Origin: Cryptosporidium bovis
Lineage: Eukaryota > Apicomplexa > Conoidasida > Eucoccidiorida > Cryptosporidiidae
DNA length: 64,000 nucleotides
NCBI GenBank assembly: GCA_009768925.2
Contig: VHIT02000017.1
Span: forward strand, 62,001 to 126,000
Direction: 5' to 3'
This document shows, piece by piece, positions 30,684-40,373 of this stretch. The stretch's first letter is position 1. Every line of letters starts with the position of its first letter. Below the pieces are notes generated by a model. It searched no databases. It worked only from the letters and a program-made list of their open reading frames with translations, and had not been told where the DNA came from. A program made the position numbers and the translations under genes.

Positions 30684-31287
30684 GTGCTTCCGGTCTTATT
30701 ATTCGATGGATACTGGATATACTTTTACTGTATTCTTAAGAAGAAGCTACTCTTTTAGTTTAATTAGAATGATAGTATACCAGGATATGAAGGGTTAATG
30801 TGATCTTTCTAATCCGAATAAACTTTCTTAAATTCACGTAATTGTCTTTGCATGTATTTATCATTTAGTTTATTTCGATACATTAAGCATTTGAGCTTTT
30901 AGCTTCTCACCTGTTTTTTTCAACCTTTGTTTATTGAATTTGAGGTTGGTATGGAGGAATTTGCATACATGTTGCTCCAGTTGGTAGGCATAGCTGCACA
31001 ATTGCTGTTTCAAACAAGTCATCGTTGCAACAGATGAATCCTACGCCAGGTGTAAAATTGAGGTAATATTGCCTTAATTAAACATTTGTTACTGTGTGTT
31101 GACTTTATAATTAATGAATTAGTACTTGAATTATTTGGCATGGCGATAAGTTGTCCAGGATAATGAAAGCCAATAAACTATTAAATTAGCGTTGTATTTG
31201 AATAGTTAATGCAAACAATGCATAAAAAGCGTGATAAACACAAATTTATATACAAATATTTAAAAATAGTAAAAGAGACAAATGTAA
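30684..31287. other. Convergent spacer with an unexplained GC-raised island
   Basis: 604 bases between the stops of RPS5 (+) and TRAPPC8 (-). Most is AT-rich, but 30931-31077 is visibly richer in G+C and open in a frame on each strand. See findings. Confidence 0.5.
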
Positions 31288-34200
31288 TTAAGTCCTAATT
31301 ATATATCGTGTTTGGCTAGGTTTTTGGAGAATAACGTCTTTCTTAAAATAATCAATCTCAAATTTTCTAGATTTTTGAGTAGCTGAAAAACCAACAGAAA
31401 AAACATCCCCTACTTTTGAGTTACTTAGTTCGTCAGTGTAAATCCAATAATTAAGTAAGTAAAGAACATTGTCGTTGTTTACTCCATTAGGAAATGTCTC
31501 AGCTATATTGTGATTAATATTGTTAACGTCGTAAAATGAAGTGTCAAAAGCATTATCACCACTATTGTTTGTTTTCGATGACATTAATTTACCATTACTA
31601 TTATTATAGGTATCTAGAATTCTATGTCTCGAATTCTTCTTTTGTACCTTATTTGATTTTGATTTTTCAATATAAGCTGGAAGAAACCTATTGTTTTTCT
31701 CAGAATACTTTCCACCAACATTTGATGAAAAGGGGGAGTGTTCAAGATAATCAATATGGCTTTTCAATTGAAATTTGAGAAATTCAAAATTTTCATTCTT
31801 TTTAAAACCGTCAAGATTAATCTCAGGCTTCCAATTTAAATAGTAGACGAAAACAGCTCCTGAAGTATTTAACTTATTTTTGCTGAATAAAATTCCATTA
31901 TGGCTTTTACCTTTATTTTTGTTATTGGACGAAAAAAATGGAATCTTGTTTCTCATGATTACCTTAATTGAACTTGTCGAAAATATCCCTTTAAAGGGAA
32001 TAATTGAGATTAACTTGAAGCTTGCTACGTTTCTTGGATCCAGTTTAAAGTGTGTCAAAGTTGTTCCTACCCAATTTAGCTCACCGGACTCCAAGATGGA
32101 TGATGATATTCTTTTATGTTTAACTCTTATACACTCATTTTCAGAGTCAACCTTGTTACTACTGTTGTTCTTTGATGGCACAAGTTCGTAATCAACTTGA
32201 GGATTGTGTGTGTCACATACCATTGTACACATGATTGTAGAATCTAATGAAACATTCATTACAGATATATTTGCTTCTATTGTGTCTAAAGATTCGAGGT
32301 TTAGACAATCTTTAGTATTACACTTTTGCTTATAATCTTTCAATGTGTTGTTTCTCGTGTTCACAAGCAAAGATAGAGGCTGATGCTTTTCTTTAAACGT
32401 GTCTCTAATGTCAACTACTGAGAACGGATCTGATAAATTAACTTGACGAATGCATATCATTCCAAAACAATTGGGTGAAGCTAAATTCCCCTCAGTTTGA
32501 CTTCCAACAACACTATTATGTTCATAAAAGTCTTGAGTCAATAACCAAGATAAAACCAAGTCGATATTCATGATCGAGAGTTTGTTTAAATTAATGAAAT
32601 TGTGCAAATCTAGCAATAGTTGTAATGTTTCATTAGGTCTAATTAGCATTAATTTCGGATTATTACCCCTTAAGTACAAATTATGATAGTTACCATTTAA
32701 CAAATTATTTGTATCATCACAATCTTTGACAGAAAGCCTAATCTTTGGAATTGCTTCTATATTACAGTCTCTCTTTTCGACAAAAGAGTTCTCATCAAAA
32801 TTCGAGTTACTGGCTAACCACTTACTTGGATAAGAAGAAATGTCGTAAATGGATATTTCATCTAAAGACTCGTTTTTTATCCTCAGTAACAATTTGTTCA
32901 CATTTTGATTTTTTCCTGGAAATACTGTACACGAAGCGGATATAGAGTTCTCAAAATTGAACCCAAGATTTGCAAATGTAATGCATCTACTCACCTTCCC
33001 TTTGAGTAAGCCTGAACTCTGATTCTGAAGCTGACTACTGTTGCTGCCACTTTGAGCGTTATTTTGATCATCACCAGTTTTTTTGCAATTTAGCAACACA
33101 AAACAAACGCTCCCTCTACACTTTGAATTTACCCATATTGATAAAATAAATTCACTAGGTACTCCAATCCCCCCTTCATGATTCGCGAGTTTGAATATAA
33201 ATCCTTCACAATTTTTCCCACCACTATTATTGTCATTAAGCATAATATAGTCGTTAGAACAGTTGTTTACATCTATATAGTGACTGGTGTTAAATGATGG
33301 GATTACAAGTAACAGAGAATCCTTATTGGCGTTGCTATTCTTAATTTGATTCACTATTTTAATCGGAATATTGTATTTAATTCCAGAATACAGAAGTGAA
33401 TCATCTCGATCAGTATGGTGATCTTTAGTTACGCCATTGCAACTTTTGGTTATATTACCAAACGTAACTGAAACATCTTGAGAGTGACTTAGTATATTGA
33501 CCTTTTGTATTCCGTAATTGTCCCTGGATTGGGACGAGGTGTGGATATTATATTTATTTTGAAAGTTGAATTTTCCTGCAAGTTTATCAAAGTAAATAGA
33601 ACAAGTGCTAAAGTTTTGCCTAATAGGTATTTTTCCTTCTAAAAAGAACGAAATACCTAGCAAGAAGAGCTCGCCAGATTCAAGCGGAAGAACAGAGAGT
33701 TTCTGTACTTTTAGTTCTTTTGGCTCCAAAGTAATGGTCTTCTCAAAAAACACGATACCAGACTGGTTGTCGACATAAACATCTTTACTTGTAGTATCGG
33801 AATCCTTACAAATGTGTATTTTTCCTGTTGAACCGTCCTGAATTCTAAGATGACCCCATAATTGCATTGATTCACACTTAATTGGAAAAGATAACGGATT
33901 GTATAAATAAAATTCAACACTACACATTTTTCCAATAGTTGAAAATCTTGTTGAATTGTTTATGTAATGTTGATTATGGATACACTTGAGTTTTTTGATC
34001 AAATATTGTGACTTTAATTCCGAAATCTCAGACGAATCTAGACCCACATCCACTTCTAATAAGGCGTTTATCTTCTCTACCAAAGAGCAAAATTCGTCCT
34101 CATCGCCACCAATGATGTTGTTAGAGGATTTCACCGAGTTTTGCATCTTATTTTTTGTTACATTTTGCCTTTTATGATATTTGTGATTACAAAAGTTGTT

Positions 34201-37059
34201 TTGCTTTAATAAATCTGTTATAATCGGAGTGTTGCTACAGCCACAATTAAAAGTATAGTTAGCATCAACGACTATGTCACTTTCCCTTCCAAATGTTTTT
34301 GAGAATGAATCGGAGTCCGTCTCTATGATCAATAAAGATCCAAAAGGGAGTAAAATTGGAAGAGGTATCTTTAGTTGCGATTGCGAACTCGGGGAGTTAA
34401 ACAACTCATTGTTTCTTTCCGATCTAGATTCGGCTTGGCTAACATATATTGAAAACGAGTTAATAAATTCATTGTAGCAGCAGAAGTTTACTACATTTAA
34501 TTTTTTCAAATAAAGTTCTTCATCTTTGCTTAATGAAACGCTTCCGTTGTTGCAATCACTCGCAAGTTCATGATTTAAGTTCAACCTCTCATTTATGATG
34601 TCCATAATTAACGATATGTAAATTATCGTAGCCTGGGAAAACATGGACATCTTTTGAAATAGCCTTGCAGAATGAATTTTGAAATACTTTTCAATGTACT
34701 TATAAGAAAATCTTTTAATTTGGTGCAAGAATATCAGATAATTCTGCAAAGATAGACTAAATAGATTTATTTTCTGAAAGGACTGAGCAGTGTTTGCTAT
34801 ACACATATTTAGGCTATTTGAGTATAGTGTACCAATTGAATTGTAAAATCTATTTCCCGTTCCATTTTGACTAGCATTACCACTTCCATTATTGAAGATT
34901 ACATTGCTAGAAACGAAGTTAATAATAATAGAAATAGTAAAGTTAAGTATACCAAACACCGAACATAATTTTGCATCTATATCAACGGAATCGATATCGT
35001 TCTTGGACAGATAATCGCCATTTATGGAAAACAGGTGTCTTGGTCTCAATCTTTTGTTTGAATTTTGCAATTCATTTGAAAGTTTAATAAGCAATTCAAT
35101 CAAACTTTTTGTTATATTGAGTGAATTGTCATAATCAGTCAATAAGATTTCGTCATGTCTGTATGCACTAAACAAGTAAATAACTGCAATAAAAAGAGGT
35201 TTCATAGAAAGCAACTTTCCAAACTCATCCTCGTTTCTCTGGAAATAATTTGACGAACTGAAACACGAACTTGAAACCGATTCAAAGTCTCCGTCAGATA
35301 ATATCTGAGCAATTGAAATTGAGAACAAAGTAGAGCCAATGTGTAAAAACGACTTATCCAATTTGTATTCTGTTAGAATTTGTTTGTAAAAGTTAACAGA
35401 CTGTTGATAAAAACCTGAAAGAAGCAATAGATCCGCCAATAATCTCGTTTGCCCCTCCAAAGATGTGCTTGAATAGTATAAATTATTGTTTCCAGCATTG
35501 CTTACAAAAGACGAAGACGAGGCTGTTTTCTTACCACTATTATAAGTTTCATTGCTTCCAGAATTTGAACCAAACAAATCAGTGCCTTCAACAGAAGACT
35601 GATGTTTAGATGTAAAAAGCGATATTTCGTGTTCAAATATTTGAGATCTTTCTTCTATATTGTTAAATACAGTTCCAACTCCAAGAGTGGAAAGAAGTCC
35701 TTCCGAATTTGAATTGCTAGAGTCATTTCTAGGTTTTCTCCATAAAATTCTAAGATGATTTTTGATGCCTTTTCTAGACTGTATAACGTAATTATTAAGT
35801 CTGTTTATAGTAGTTTCGAGCCAAGGTACGAACACATTTTTAACAGAATCTATTATAAAACTGTTCAACTGTTCCAACTCATTATGAAGAAAATATCTAT
35901 TTCCTTCATATGTTTTATTGAATTCTTTAAATGGATGGCAAAAAGTACCTGGGAAAACAACAGAACTTTCATTATTATTCAAATCGCTTGTTTTTGAACC
36001 TCTGATGTTCCAAATGTAACATATACTGTCTGGAAAAGACAACTTAAAACTAGATATTATATTTTGGTCATTCTCCATAAAATTAAAGCCTGAGTTTTCA
36101 TCGTTTATAAATATATATACAAAAGGAAAATCACAAAGGTATGATTCCTGGAGATAGTGCGGAATACACTTTCCATTGCTGAATTCTTTTCTTCCATATA
36201 TGTAATAGTTTGAATTTCCACCAATATTATCAAAGTTTTTACCTGTTTTAAGTGAATCTGTTATTTCTATTATTGATTCAATTGGATCATCCTCAGATAA
36301 ATCAACAAATATAATGCCACCTATAGGTTGCGTAATATTGTTGTCATTTAGGTAACTATATTCCTCATTAAATGCATCAAACCAACGTTTGAACCAAAAT
36401 GGCAGTTGGTTATTGTATAGTACTAGGTCATCACTAACATCTTGATTAATTTTAAATTGAAAAAATTCTTTAAGTACGTATTCAAGTTGCTTTCCACCCT
36501 TACTGATTAATAAGTTTGAAACTATTTCAGTATATGGAAATAGCTTATCAAATCCATCATATGATCTTAGTGAATTCAACATGCCACTATTGCCTACTAA
36601 CTCATTTAATGAGCCGTTTAAATTGTCGCCGCAGTATGAATCACAAAGTGATAAGAATTTGATACCAAAACTTTCATTAACCACTTCATTTTCCTGCAAA
36701 GTTATTCTAACACCTTCCAATTTATTACTTGGAATCCATATACTTTTACTATTGAGTGGCTTGTTAAGTATAGCATCCTTACTCAAATAAAAATCTCCTA
36801 CACACTCTCTACAGCTTCTTGATTCCCAATTTACATCCTTACAGCCCTCCTCAGTTTTTGACTTATTTTTTAATTCATTATTCGGTGGCCATATAAATTC
36901 TTGGCTTGACTCAACGCTAAACGGCCTCAACAATGAAGATATTGTTAATCCAAACTCACCCTCTAGAAAGTTTCTTGCCTTCTCCGAACCAAATGCTACC
37001 ACATTTGGGGATACGAATACTTTTTTAATATAATCCCTTAGAATGTCATCCTTGCTCAT
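31288..37059 (-). CDS. TRAPPC8/Trs85-like tethering complex subunit
   Basis: 1,923 residues from ATG 37057-37059. The frame is open 29 codons further but reaches only GTG, and the family homology begins right after this ATG (YIKKVFVSPNVVAFGS ... LLRPFS). Other family blocks are LLRPFS followed by a hydrophobic core, the segment FIIDSVKNVFVPWLETTINRLNNYVIQSRKGIKNHLRILWRKP (about residues 440-485, matching the RKG-L-RS/WF block of TRAPPC8) and QTRLLADLLLLSGFYQQSVNFY (about 555-580). The C-terminal half is beta-rich with Asn/Ser inserts. TRAPPC8 defines TRAPPIII, which activates Rab1-type GTPases in Golgi traffic and autophagy. It is longer than human TRAPPC8 (about 1,435) owing to inserts. Confidence 0.75.
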   Translation of the reverse strand: MSKDDILRDYIKKVFVSPNVVAFGSEKARNFLEGEFGLTISSLLRPFSVESSQEFIWPPNNELKNKSKTEEGCKDVNWESRSCRECVGDFYLSKDAILNKPLNSKSIWIPSNKLEGVRITLQENEVVNESFGIKFLSLCDSYCGDNLNGSLNELVGNSGMLNSLRSYDGFDKLFPYTEIVSNLLISKGGKQLEYVLKEFFQFKINQDVSDDLVLYNNQLPFWFKRWFDAFNEEYSYLNDNNITQPIGGIIFVDLSEDDPIESIIEITDSLKTGKNFDNIGGNSNYYIYGRKEFSNGKCIPHYLQESYLCDFPFVYIFINDENSGFNFMENDQNIISSFKLSFPDSICYIWNIRGSKTSDLNNNESSVVFPGTFCHPFKEFNKTYEGNRYFLHNELEQLNSFIIDSVKNVFVPWLETTINRLNNYVIQSRKGIKNHLRILWRKPRNDSSNSNSEGLLSTLGVGTVFNNIEERSQIFEHEISLFTSKHQSSVEGTDLFGSNSGSNETYNSGKKTASSSSFVSNAGNNNLYYSSTSLEGQTRLLADLLLLSGFYQQSVNFYKQILTEYKLDKSFLHIGSTLFSISIAQILSDGDFESVSSSCFSSSNYFQRNEDEFGKLLSMKPLFIAVIYLFSAYRHDEILLTDYDNSLNITKSLIELLIKLSNELQNSNKRLRPRHLFSINGDYLSKNDIDSVDIDAKLCSVFGILNFTISIIINFVSSNVIFNNGSGNASQNGTGNRFYNSIGTLYSNSLNMCIANTAQSFQKINLFSLSLQNYLIFLHQIKRFSYKYIEKYFKIHSARLFQKMSMFSQATIIYISLIMDIINERLNLNHELASDCNNGSVSLSKDEELYLKKLNVVNFCCYNEFINSFSIYVSQAESRSERNNELFNSPSSQSQLKIPLPILLPFGSLLIIETDSDSFSKTFGRESDIVVDANYTFNCGCSNTPIITDLLKQNNFCNHKYHKRQNVTKNKMQNSVKSSNNIIGGDEDEFCSLVEKINALLEVDVGLDSSEISELKSQYLIKKLKCIHNQHYINNSTRFSTIGKMCSVEFYLYNPLSFPIKCESMQLWGHLRIQDGSTGKIHICKDSDTTSKDVYVDNQSGIVFFEKTITLEPKELKVQKLSVLPLESGELFLLGISFFLEGKIPIRQNFSTCSIYFDKLAGKFNFQNKYNIHTSSQSRDNYGIQKVNILSHSQDVSVTFGNITKSCNGVTKDHHTDRDDSLLYSGIKYNIPIKIVNQIKNSNANKDSLLLVIPSFNTSHYIDVNNCSNDYIMLNDNNSGGKNCEGFIFKLANHEGGIGVPSEFILSIWVNSKCRGSVCFVLLNCKKTGDDQNNAQSGSNSSQLQNQSSGLLKGKVSRCITFANLGFNFENSISASCTVFPGKNQNVNKLLLRIKNESLDEISIYDISSYPSKWLASNSNFDENSFVEKRDCNIEAIPKIRLSVKDCDDTNNLLNGNYHNLYLRGNNPKLMLIRPNETLQLLLDLHNFINLNKLSIMNIDLVLSWLLTQDFYEHNSVVGSQTEGNLASPNCFGMICIRQVNLSDPFSVVDIRDTFKEKHQPLSLLVNTRNNTLKDYKQKCNTKDCLNLESLDTIEANISVMNVSLDSTIMCTMVCDTHNPQVDYELVPSKNNSSNKVDSENECIRVKHKRISSSILESGELNWVGTTLTHFKLDPRNVASFKLISIIPFKGIFSTSSIKVIMRNKIPFFSSNNKNKGKSHNGILFSKNKLNTSGAVFVYYLNWKPEINLDGFKKNENFEFLKFQLKSHIDYLEHSPFSSNVGGKYSEKNNRFLPAYIEKSKSNKVQKKNSRHRILDTYNNSNGKLMSSKTNNSGDNAFDTSFYDVNNINHNIAETFPNGVNNDNVLYLLNYWIYTDELSNSKVGDVFSVGFSATQKSRKFEIDYFKKDVILQKPSQTRYIIRT

Positions 37060-37669
37060 CTTACTTTTCACTGCAACTTTATTTCTTGTTTTTATTGAAT
37101 TAGTGTTAAAATCTCTTGTTTTGCTTCCCTTGGCAATATTTTGCACCAGTATTTATCTTTAAACAAATAAAACTGCATAAATATACAGTAAATACACTAG
37201 ATAATTACTCCTTTTAATATGCACATTAATTTCTTGCCTCAAACATATATTTATTTTTAAAGTACAACTTAGAGTTCCCCTTGAGGATGTGATTGGCGCC
37301 AATATTACATGTTTTTTTAATCTACCCCGAATATTGCTAAACATTAAAGAAATACAACAAAGTGAATTCTTGACATTTTAATGCTAAAATGTGTTATAAG
37401 ACTCTAAATATCATTAGCTTCTCATCAATCACTTTTTTACTCTGAAACGTTACATTTGTTTCGTGAATATATGAGACATTTACATTTGATCTAAAACAAA
37501 TGTATAAAGTGACATGTAGCATTCATGATTTTTGTGTTAACCGTAATTCGGGAAATTAACTGCTACTTTAGAGACAAAAAGAGTGGTTACTAAATATAAG
37601 TTTTCTTATTTCATAATTTTACAATATAAAAGAAATTTAGAAATAAATAAACATACATGGTAACTATAA
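37060..37669 (-). other. Spacer upstream of TRAPPC8, with promoter motif
   Basis: 610 bases between the coiled-coil gene stop and the TRAPPC8 ATG, both on the - strand. The clearest element is TTGGCGCCAA. No protein-like frame was seen apart from the short open extension of TRAPPC8. Confidence 0.5.
37293..37302. promoter_or_regulatory. E2F-like palindrome TTGGCGCCAA
   Basis: Perfect 10-bp palindrome, 234 bases upstream of the TRAPPC8 ATG chosen here. Same core as the sites at 11924 and 55950. Confidence 0.5.
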
Positions 37670-39664
37670 TTAATATTTAATCATGGCCAATCTTCTGACC
37701 CTATATTTAAGATTAGATATCGTAGCATTAAGCTCAGAATTAGAATTTTCAAGATCAAAAACCTTTTGTTTCAAGCTTGTGATCTCGTCTCTCAAATGAG
37801 ACTCATTGAAACTGCCATTGTTATTCATAGTTAGAGAAATATATTTCTTGTTTAGTTGATTGTGTTGGTCTTTAAGTCTGTTAAAATCGAATTTGAGATT
37901 AGAAAGTTCTTTTGATAATTTAGACTTTTCAGTTGCAATATTTTTTATCACCTCTTGTTTTTCGGAATTTTGAGACTCAAGTTCAAGTATTCTACCTTGA
38001 TATTCACTTATCTTCTGTATTTCATCTTTATAATTATTCAAGTCGTATTTTTTATATAATTCCAATTCACTATTTATATTTTCAATTTCCAATTTACTTT
38101 TCTCAACTTTATCAATTAGTTCAACCTTCTCTTGATTTGAATTATCAAGTTTAACTTTTAATTCCAATATTTCAGATTCCATATCTTTAATTTTTTTTGC
38201 ATTCGCATTTTCTGTAGACAATTTAATGTTTTCACTCAGAATGCTTTTGCTGCAGTTACTACAAGTGTTTCTATTTGATTCAGAAGACGTTTCTTTGTCG
38301 TTGTTTGAAATATATATTCCACCATTATAACCATATAATAAACTCTTGTTTGTATTGAAAACATTATTCTCGCCTTTTTTAGACTCGTATACTGAATCGT
38401 TATTTGATTGAATATCACCACATTTCTCTTCTTTTTTATCTTGAATATTTATTTGTGATATAATTCCTTGATAAGCAGAAATTGTTTCGGAAAGTTCATT
38501 CTCAAGAATTAGTTTTTCATTTTTTATTTTGTTCTTGTCTTCAATATGTTTTTTCTCTTTATATAACAAGTCAACTATGTCCTCCTCAAGCTTAGTTGTG
38601 TAACTTAATATGTCTAATTTAATATAGTCATTTGTTTCATTATCATTTATGTTATTATGTGCGCCCTTGTGAGTACCAAATCTAGAATCCAATATATTAC
38701 TCCATAGCGTACATTTTAATATTGTTTCTACTGAAATTAAGTGTTTCGCATTTAAACATCTAATAGTTAGTGTTAATATATCCCTAGAATTTTTGCTAGT
38801 TGCCTTGACCCTAATACTTTGTTTATGCAAATCATTTCCAGAAATCAATGTAAATTCACAATGATTGTTCGTATCAAGTATAACCTGTATGTTGCCTCCA
38901 AAGTACTTTGCTGACCATTCAGTTCTCTTTTCTGCATTAAGTCCAATACTCGAACTCATACCGTCCCTTAAAACCTTAACGTCTTCTGTTGTTATAACTA
39001 ACAAATCTCTAATTAATTCCATTGAATTTAAACTATCTAAATAATTGTTTTTTTTAGGATCAAATAATATATCGTATTCATTTCCAAGTAATTTCACTGG
39101 AAATCTAACTATTCCAGATCTTATTGAATTTAGAAGCGACTTCCTCGTTGAATCATCTATGCAAATAGGGCCCAATTCACCATATGTTATATTTAATTTA
39201 TCTTCCGTTTCTATTTTTGGTTTTATCTCTACTAATATTATTGTTCCTATATCATCTGCCGTTAAATCGTACACTCTTTGATTTTGTTCTATATTTGGAA
39301 TATCTATAAAGTTCTCACCGTATTTTCTTCTCCACTTTATATCTAGTTCTGAAAAGTTAACATTCGAATTTATTGATTCGATCTCCAATTTTCCCATCGA
39401 GTTTAAATCACCACAATTTATTTGGATCAATCTTAATTCTTTCATCAATCTTCCATAAATTTGACCGACCTCTTTTCTAACCGTTTCATTACTTCCAACT
39501 AAACTTGGTTCTCTTGTCGTCGTAATTGCATTAATTCCAGGCTCTCTCGTATTGTTATTTAAACCATCTATTGTATTATTTATGCTTGTTAGAACATCTA
39601 AACCTCTTTTAACAGTTTCTGATCCAAAAACAAGTGACTTTATTCCGAACTGAGCTTCCTTCAT
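37670..39664 (-). CDS. Coiled-coil protein with AIR9-like beta segment
   Basis: 664 residues, single exon. Residues about 80-175 contain IKWRRKYGENFIDIPNIEQNQ, YDLTADDIGTIILVEIKP and YGELGPICID, the pattern (W-R...Y-LT-DDIG) seen in AIR9-type A9 domains of plant and protist microtubule- or cytoskeleton-associated proteins. Another beta-rich stretch follows to about 320. Coiled coil is strong at about 355-400 and 488-655, with heptad Leu/Ile/Lys/Glu content. An Asn/Ser linker separates them and has a small CSNCSKS motif. A cytoskeletal or scaffold role is likely but the AIR9 link rests on one motif. No signal peptide or membrane segment. Confidence 0.6.
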   Translation of the reverse strand: MKEAQFGIKSLVFGSETVKRGLDVLTSINNTIDGLNNNTREPGINAITTTREPSLVGSNETVRKEVGQIYGRLMKELRLIQINCGDLNSMGKLEIESINSNVNFSELDIKWRRKYGENFIDIPNIEQNQRVYDLTADDIGTIILVEIKPKIETEDKLNITYGELGPICIDDSTRKSLLNSIRSGIVRFPVKLLGNEYDILFDPKKNNYLDSLNSMELIRDLLVITTEDVKVLRDGMSSSIGLNAEKRTEWSAKYFGGNIQVILDTNNHCEFTLISGNDLHKQSIRVKATSKNSRDILTLTIRCLNAKHLISVETILKCTLWSNILDSRFGTHKGAHNNINDNETNDYIKLDILSYTTKLEEDIVDLLYKEKKHIEDKNKIKNEKLILENELSETISAYQGIISQINIQDKKEEKCGDIQSNNDSVYESKKGENNVFNTNKSLLYGYNGGIYISNNDKETSSESNRNTCSNCSKSILSENIKLSTENANAKKIKDMESEILELKVKLDNSNQEKVELIDKVEKSKLEIENINSELELYKKYDLNNYKDEIQKISEYQGRILELESQNSEKQEVIKNIATEKSKLSKELSNLKFDFNRLKDQHNQLNKKYISLTMNNNGSFNESHLRDEITSLKQKVFDLENSNSELNATISNLKYRVRRLAMIKY

Positions 39665-39921
39665 ACTTTGAAATTAAGCTTTACTCATACAAGCCTGTCA
39701 TCAAATTTAAATTATTAAATAATTATGTTAAAAAAACTGTACTTCTAATTAACACAGTTAACTGGAAAAATACAATAGTAGTAGTGTGTTCACCTATTCA
39801 CTATTTATCCTTATATTTTCAATATTGTACTACTTTTTATTTCATTTACTCTTTATTCCCTGGAAATATATTCACTATATTCCTTCATTTAACCTTAAGT
39901 GTACAACAATTCTAAATCTGT

Positions 39922-39934
39922 GGGGCCGGCGCCC
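39922..39934. promoter_or_regulatory. GC-rich element with GGCGCC core
   Basis: GGGGCCGGCGCCC combines a G-run with the E2F-like GGCGCC core (39928-39933), about 260 bases upstream of the coiled-coil gene ATG on the - strand. It is one of the most GC-rich short stretches in the window. Confidence 0.4.
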
Positions 39935-40337
39935 AATAGTAAAATACATGGCATTTCCAATCTAGAAATGCAGCTCAATTATTTTAATGCAGAAATTGTA
40001 GTTTGCTTTCAATAAGTAGTGGAGGGATTGGGAAAAGTACATTATAAGTGCAAGAACACCACTATAGTTACGATTTAAGTAGTTATATGGCGTCAATTCG
40101 ATAACAACATGGTACAAATTTAACGACACCTTAGTCAGGGAATTGTTATGAAATGTACTAAGTTACACAAAATGATTTGTCTGATTTACTAGACAAACAT
40201 AAACCCAGTCAATACATTTACACTACACAAAGTTAAATAAAAAATAATTAAATTAATGCATCAATTTGAAAAAATAATAATAGTAATAATTCAATATTTA
40301 ATTTCAAAAACTAACACCTGTGGTACATCTTCATTTC

Positions 40338-40355
40338 ATTATTATTATTATTATT
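40338..40355. repeat. (ATT)6 microsatellite
   Basis: Six ATT units just downstream of the giant gene's stop codon, in its probable 3' untranslated region. Confidence 0.8.
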
Positions 40356-40373
40356 AGTATTATATACAGTCAA

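Larger units (their letters stand above)
39665..40373 (-). other. Spacer upstream of the coiled-coil gene
   Basis: 709 bases. It contains GGGGCCGGCGCCC at 39922-39934 and TGGCGTCAATT at about 40089. An ATT repeat lies just after the stop of the giant MATH gene. No protein-like frame was seen. Confidence 0.45.

Noticed and set aside
30950-31036. 28-codon + strand frame starting ATGGAGGAATTT in the 30.9-kb island
   Set aside because: Too short to support alone, and the competing - strand frame looks more protein-like; kept only as part of the island finding.
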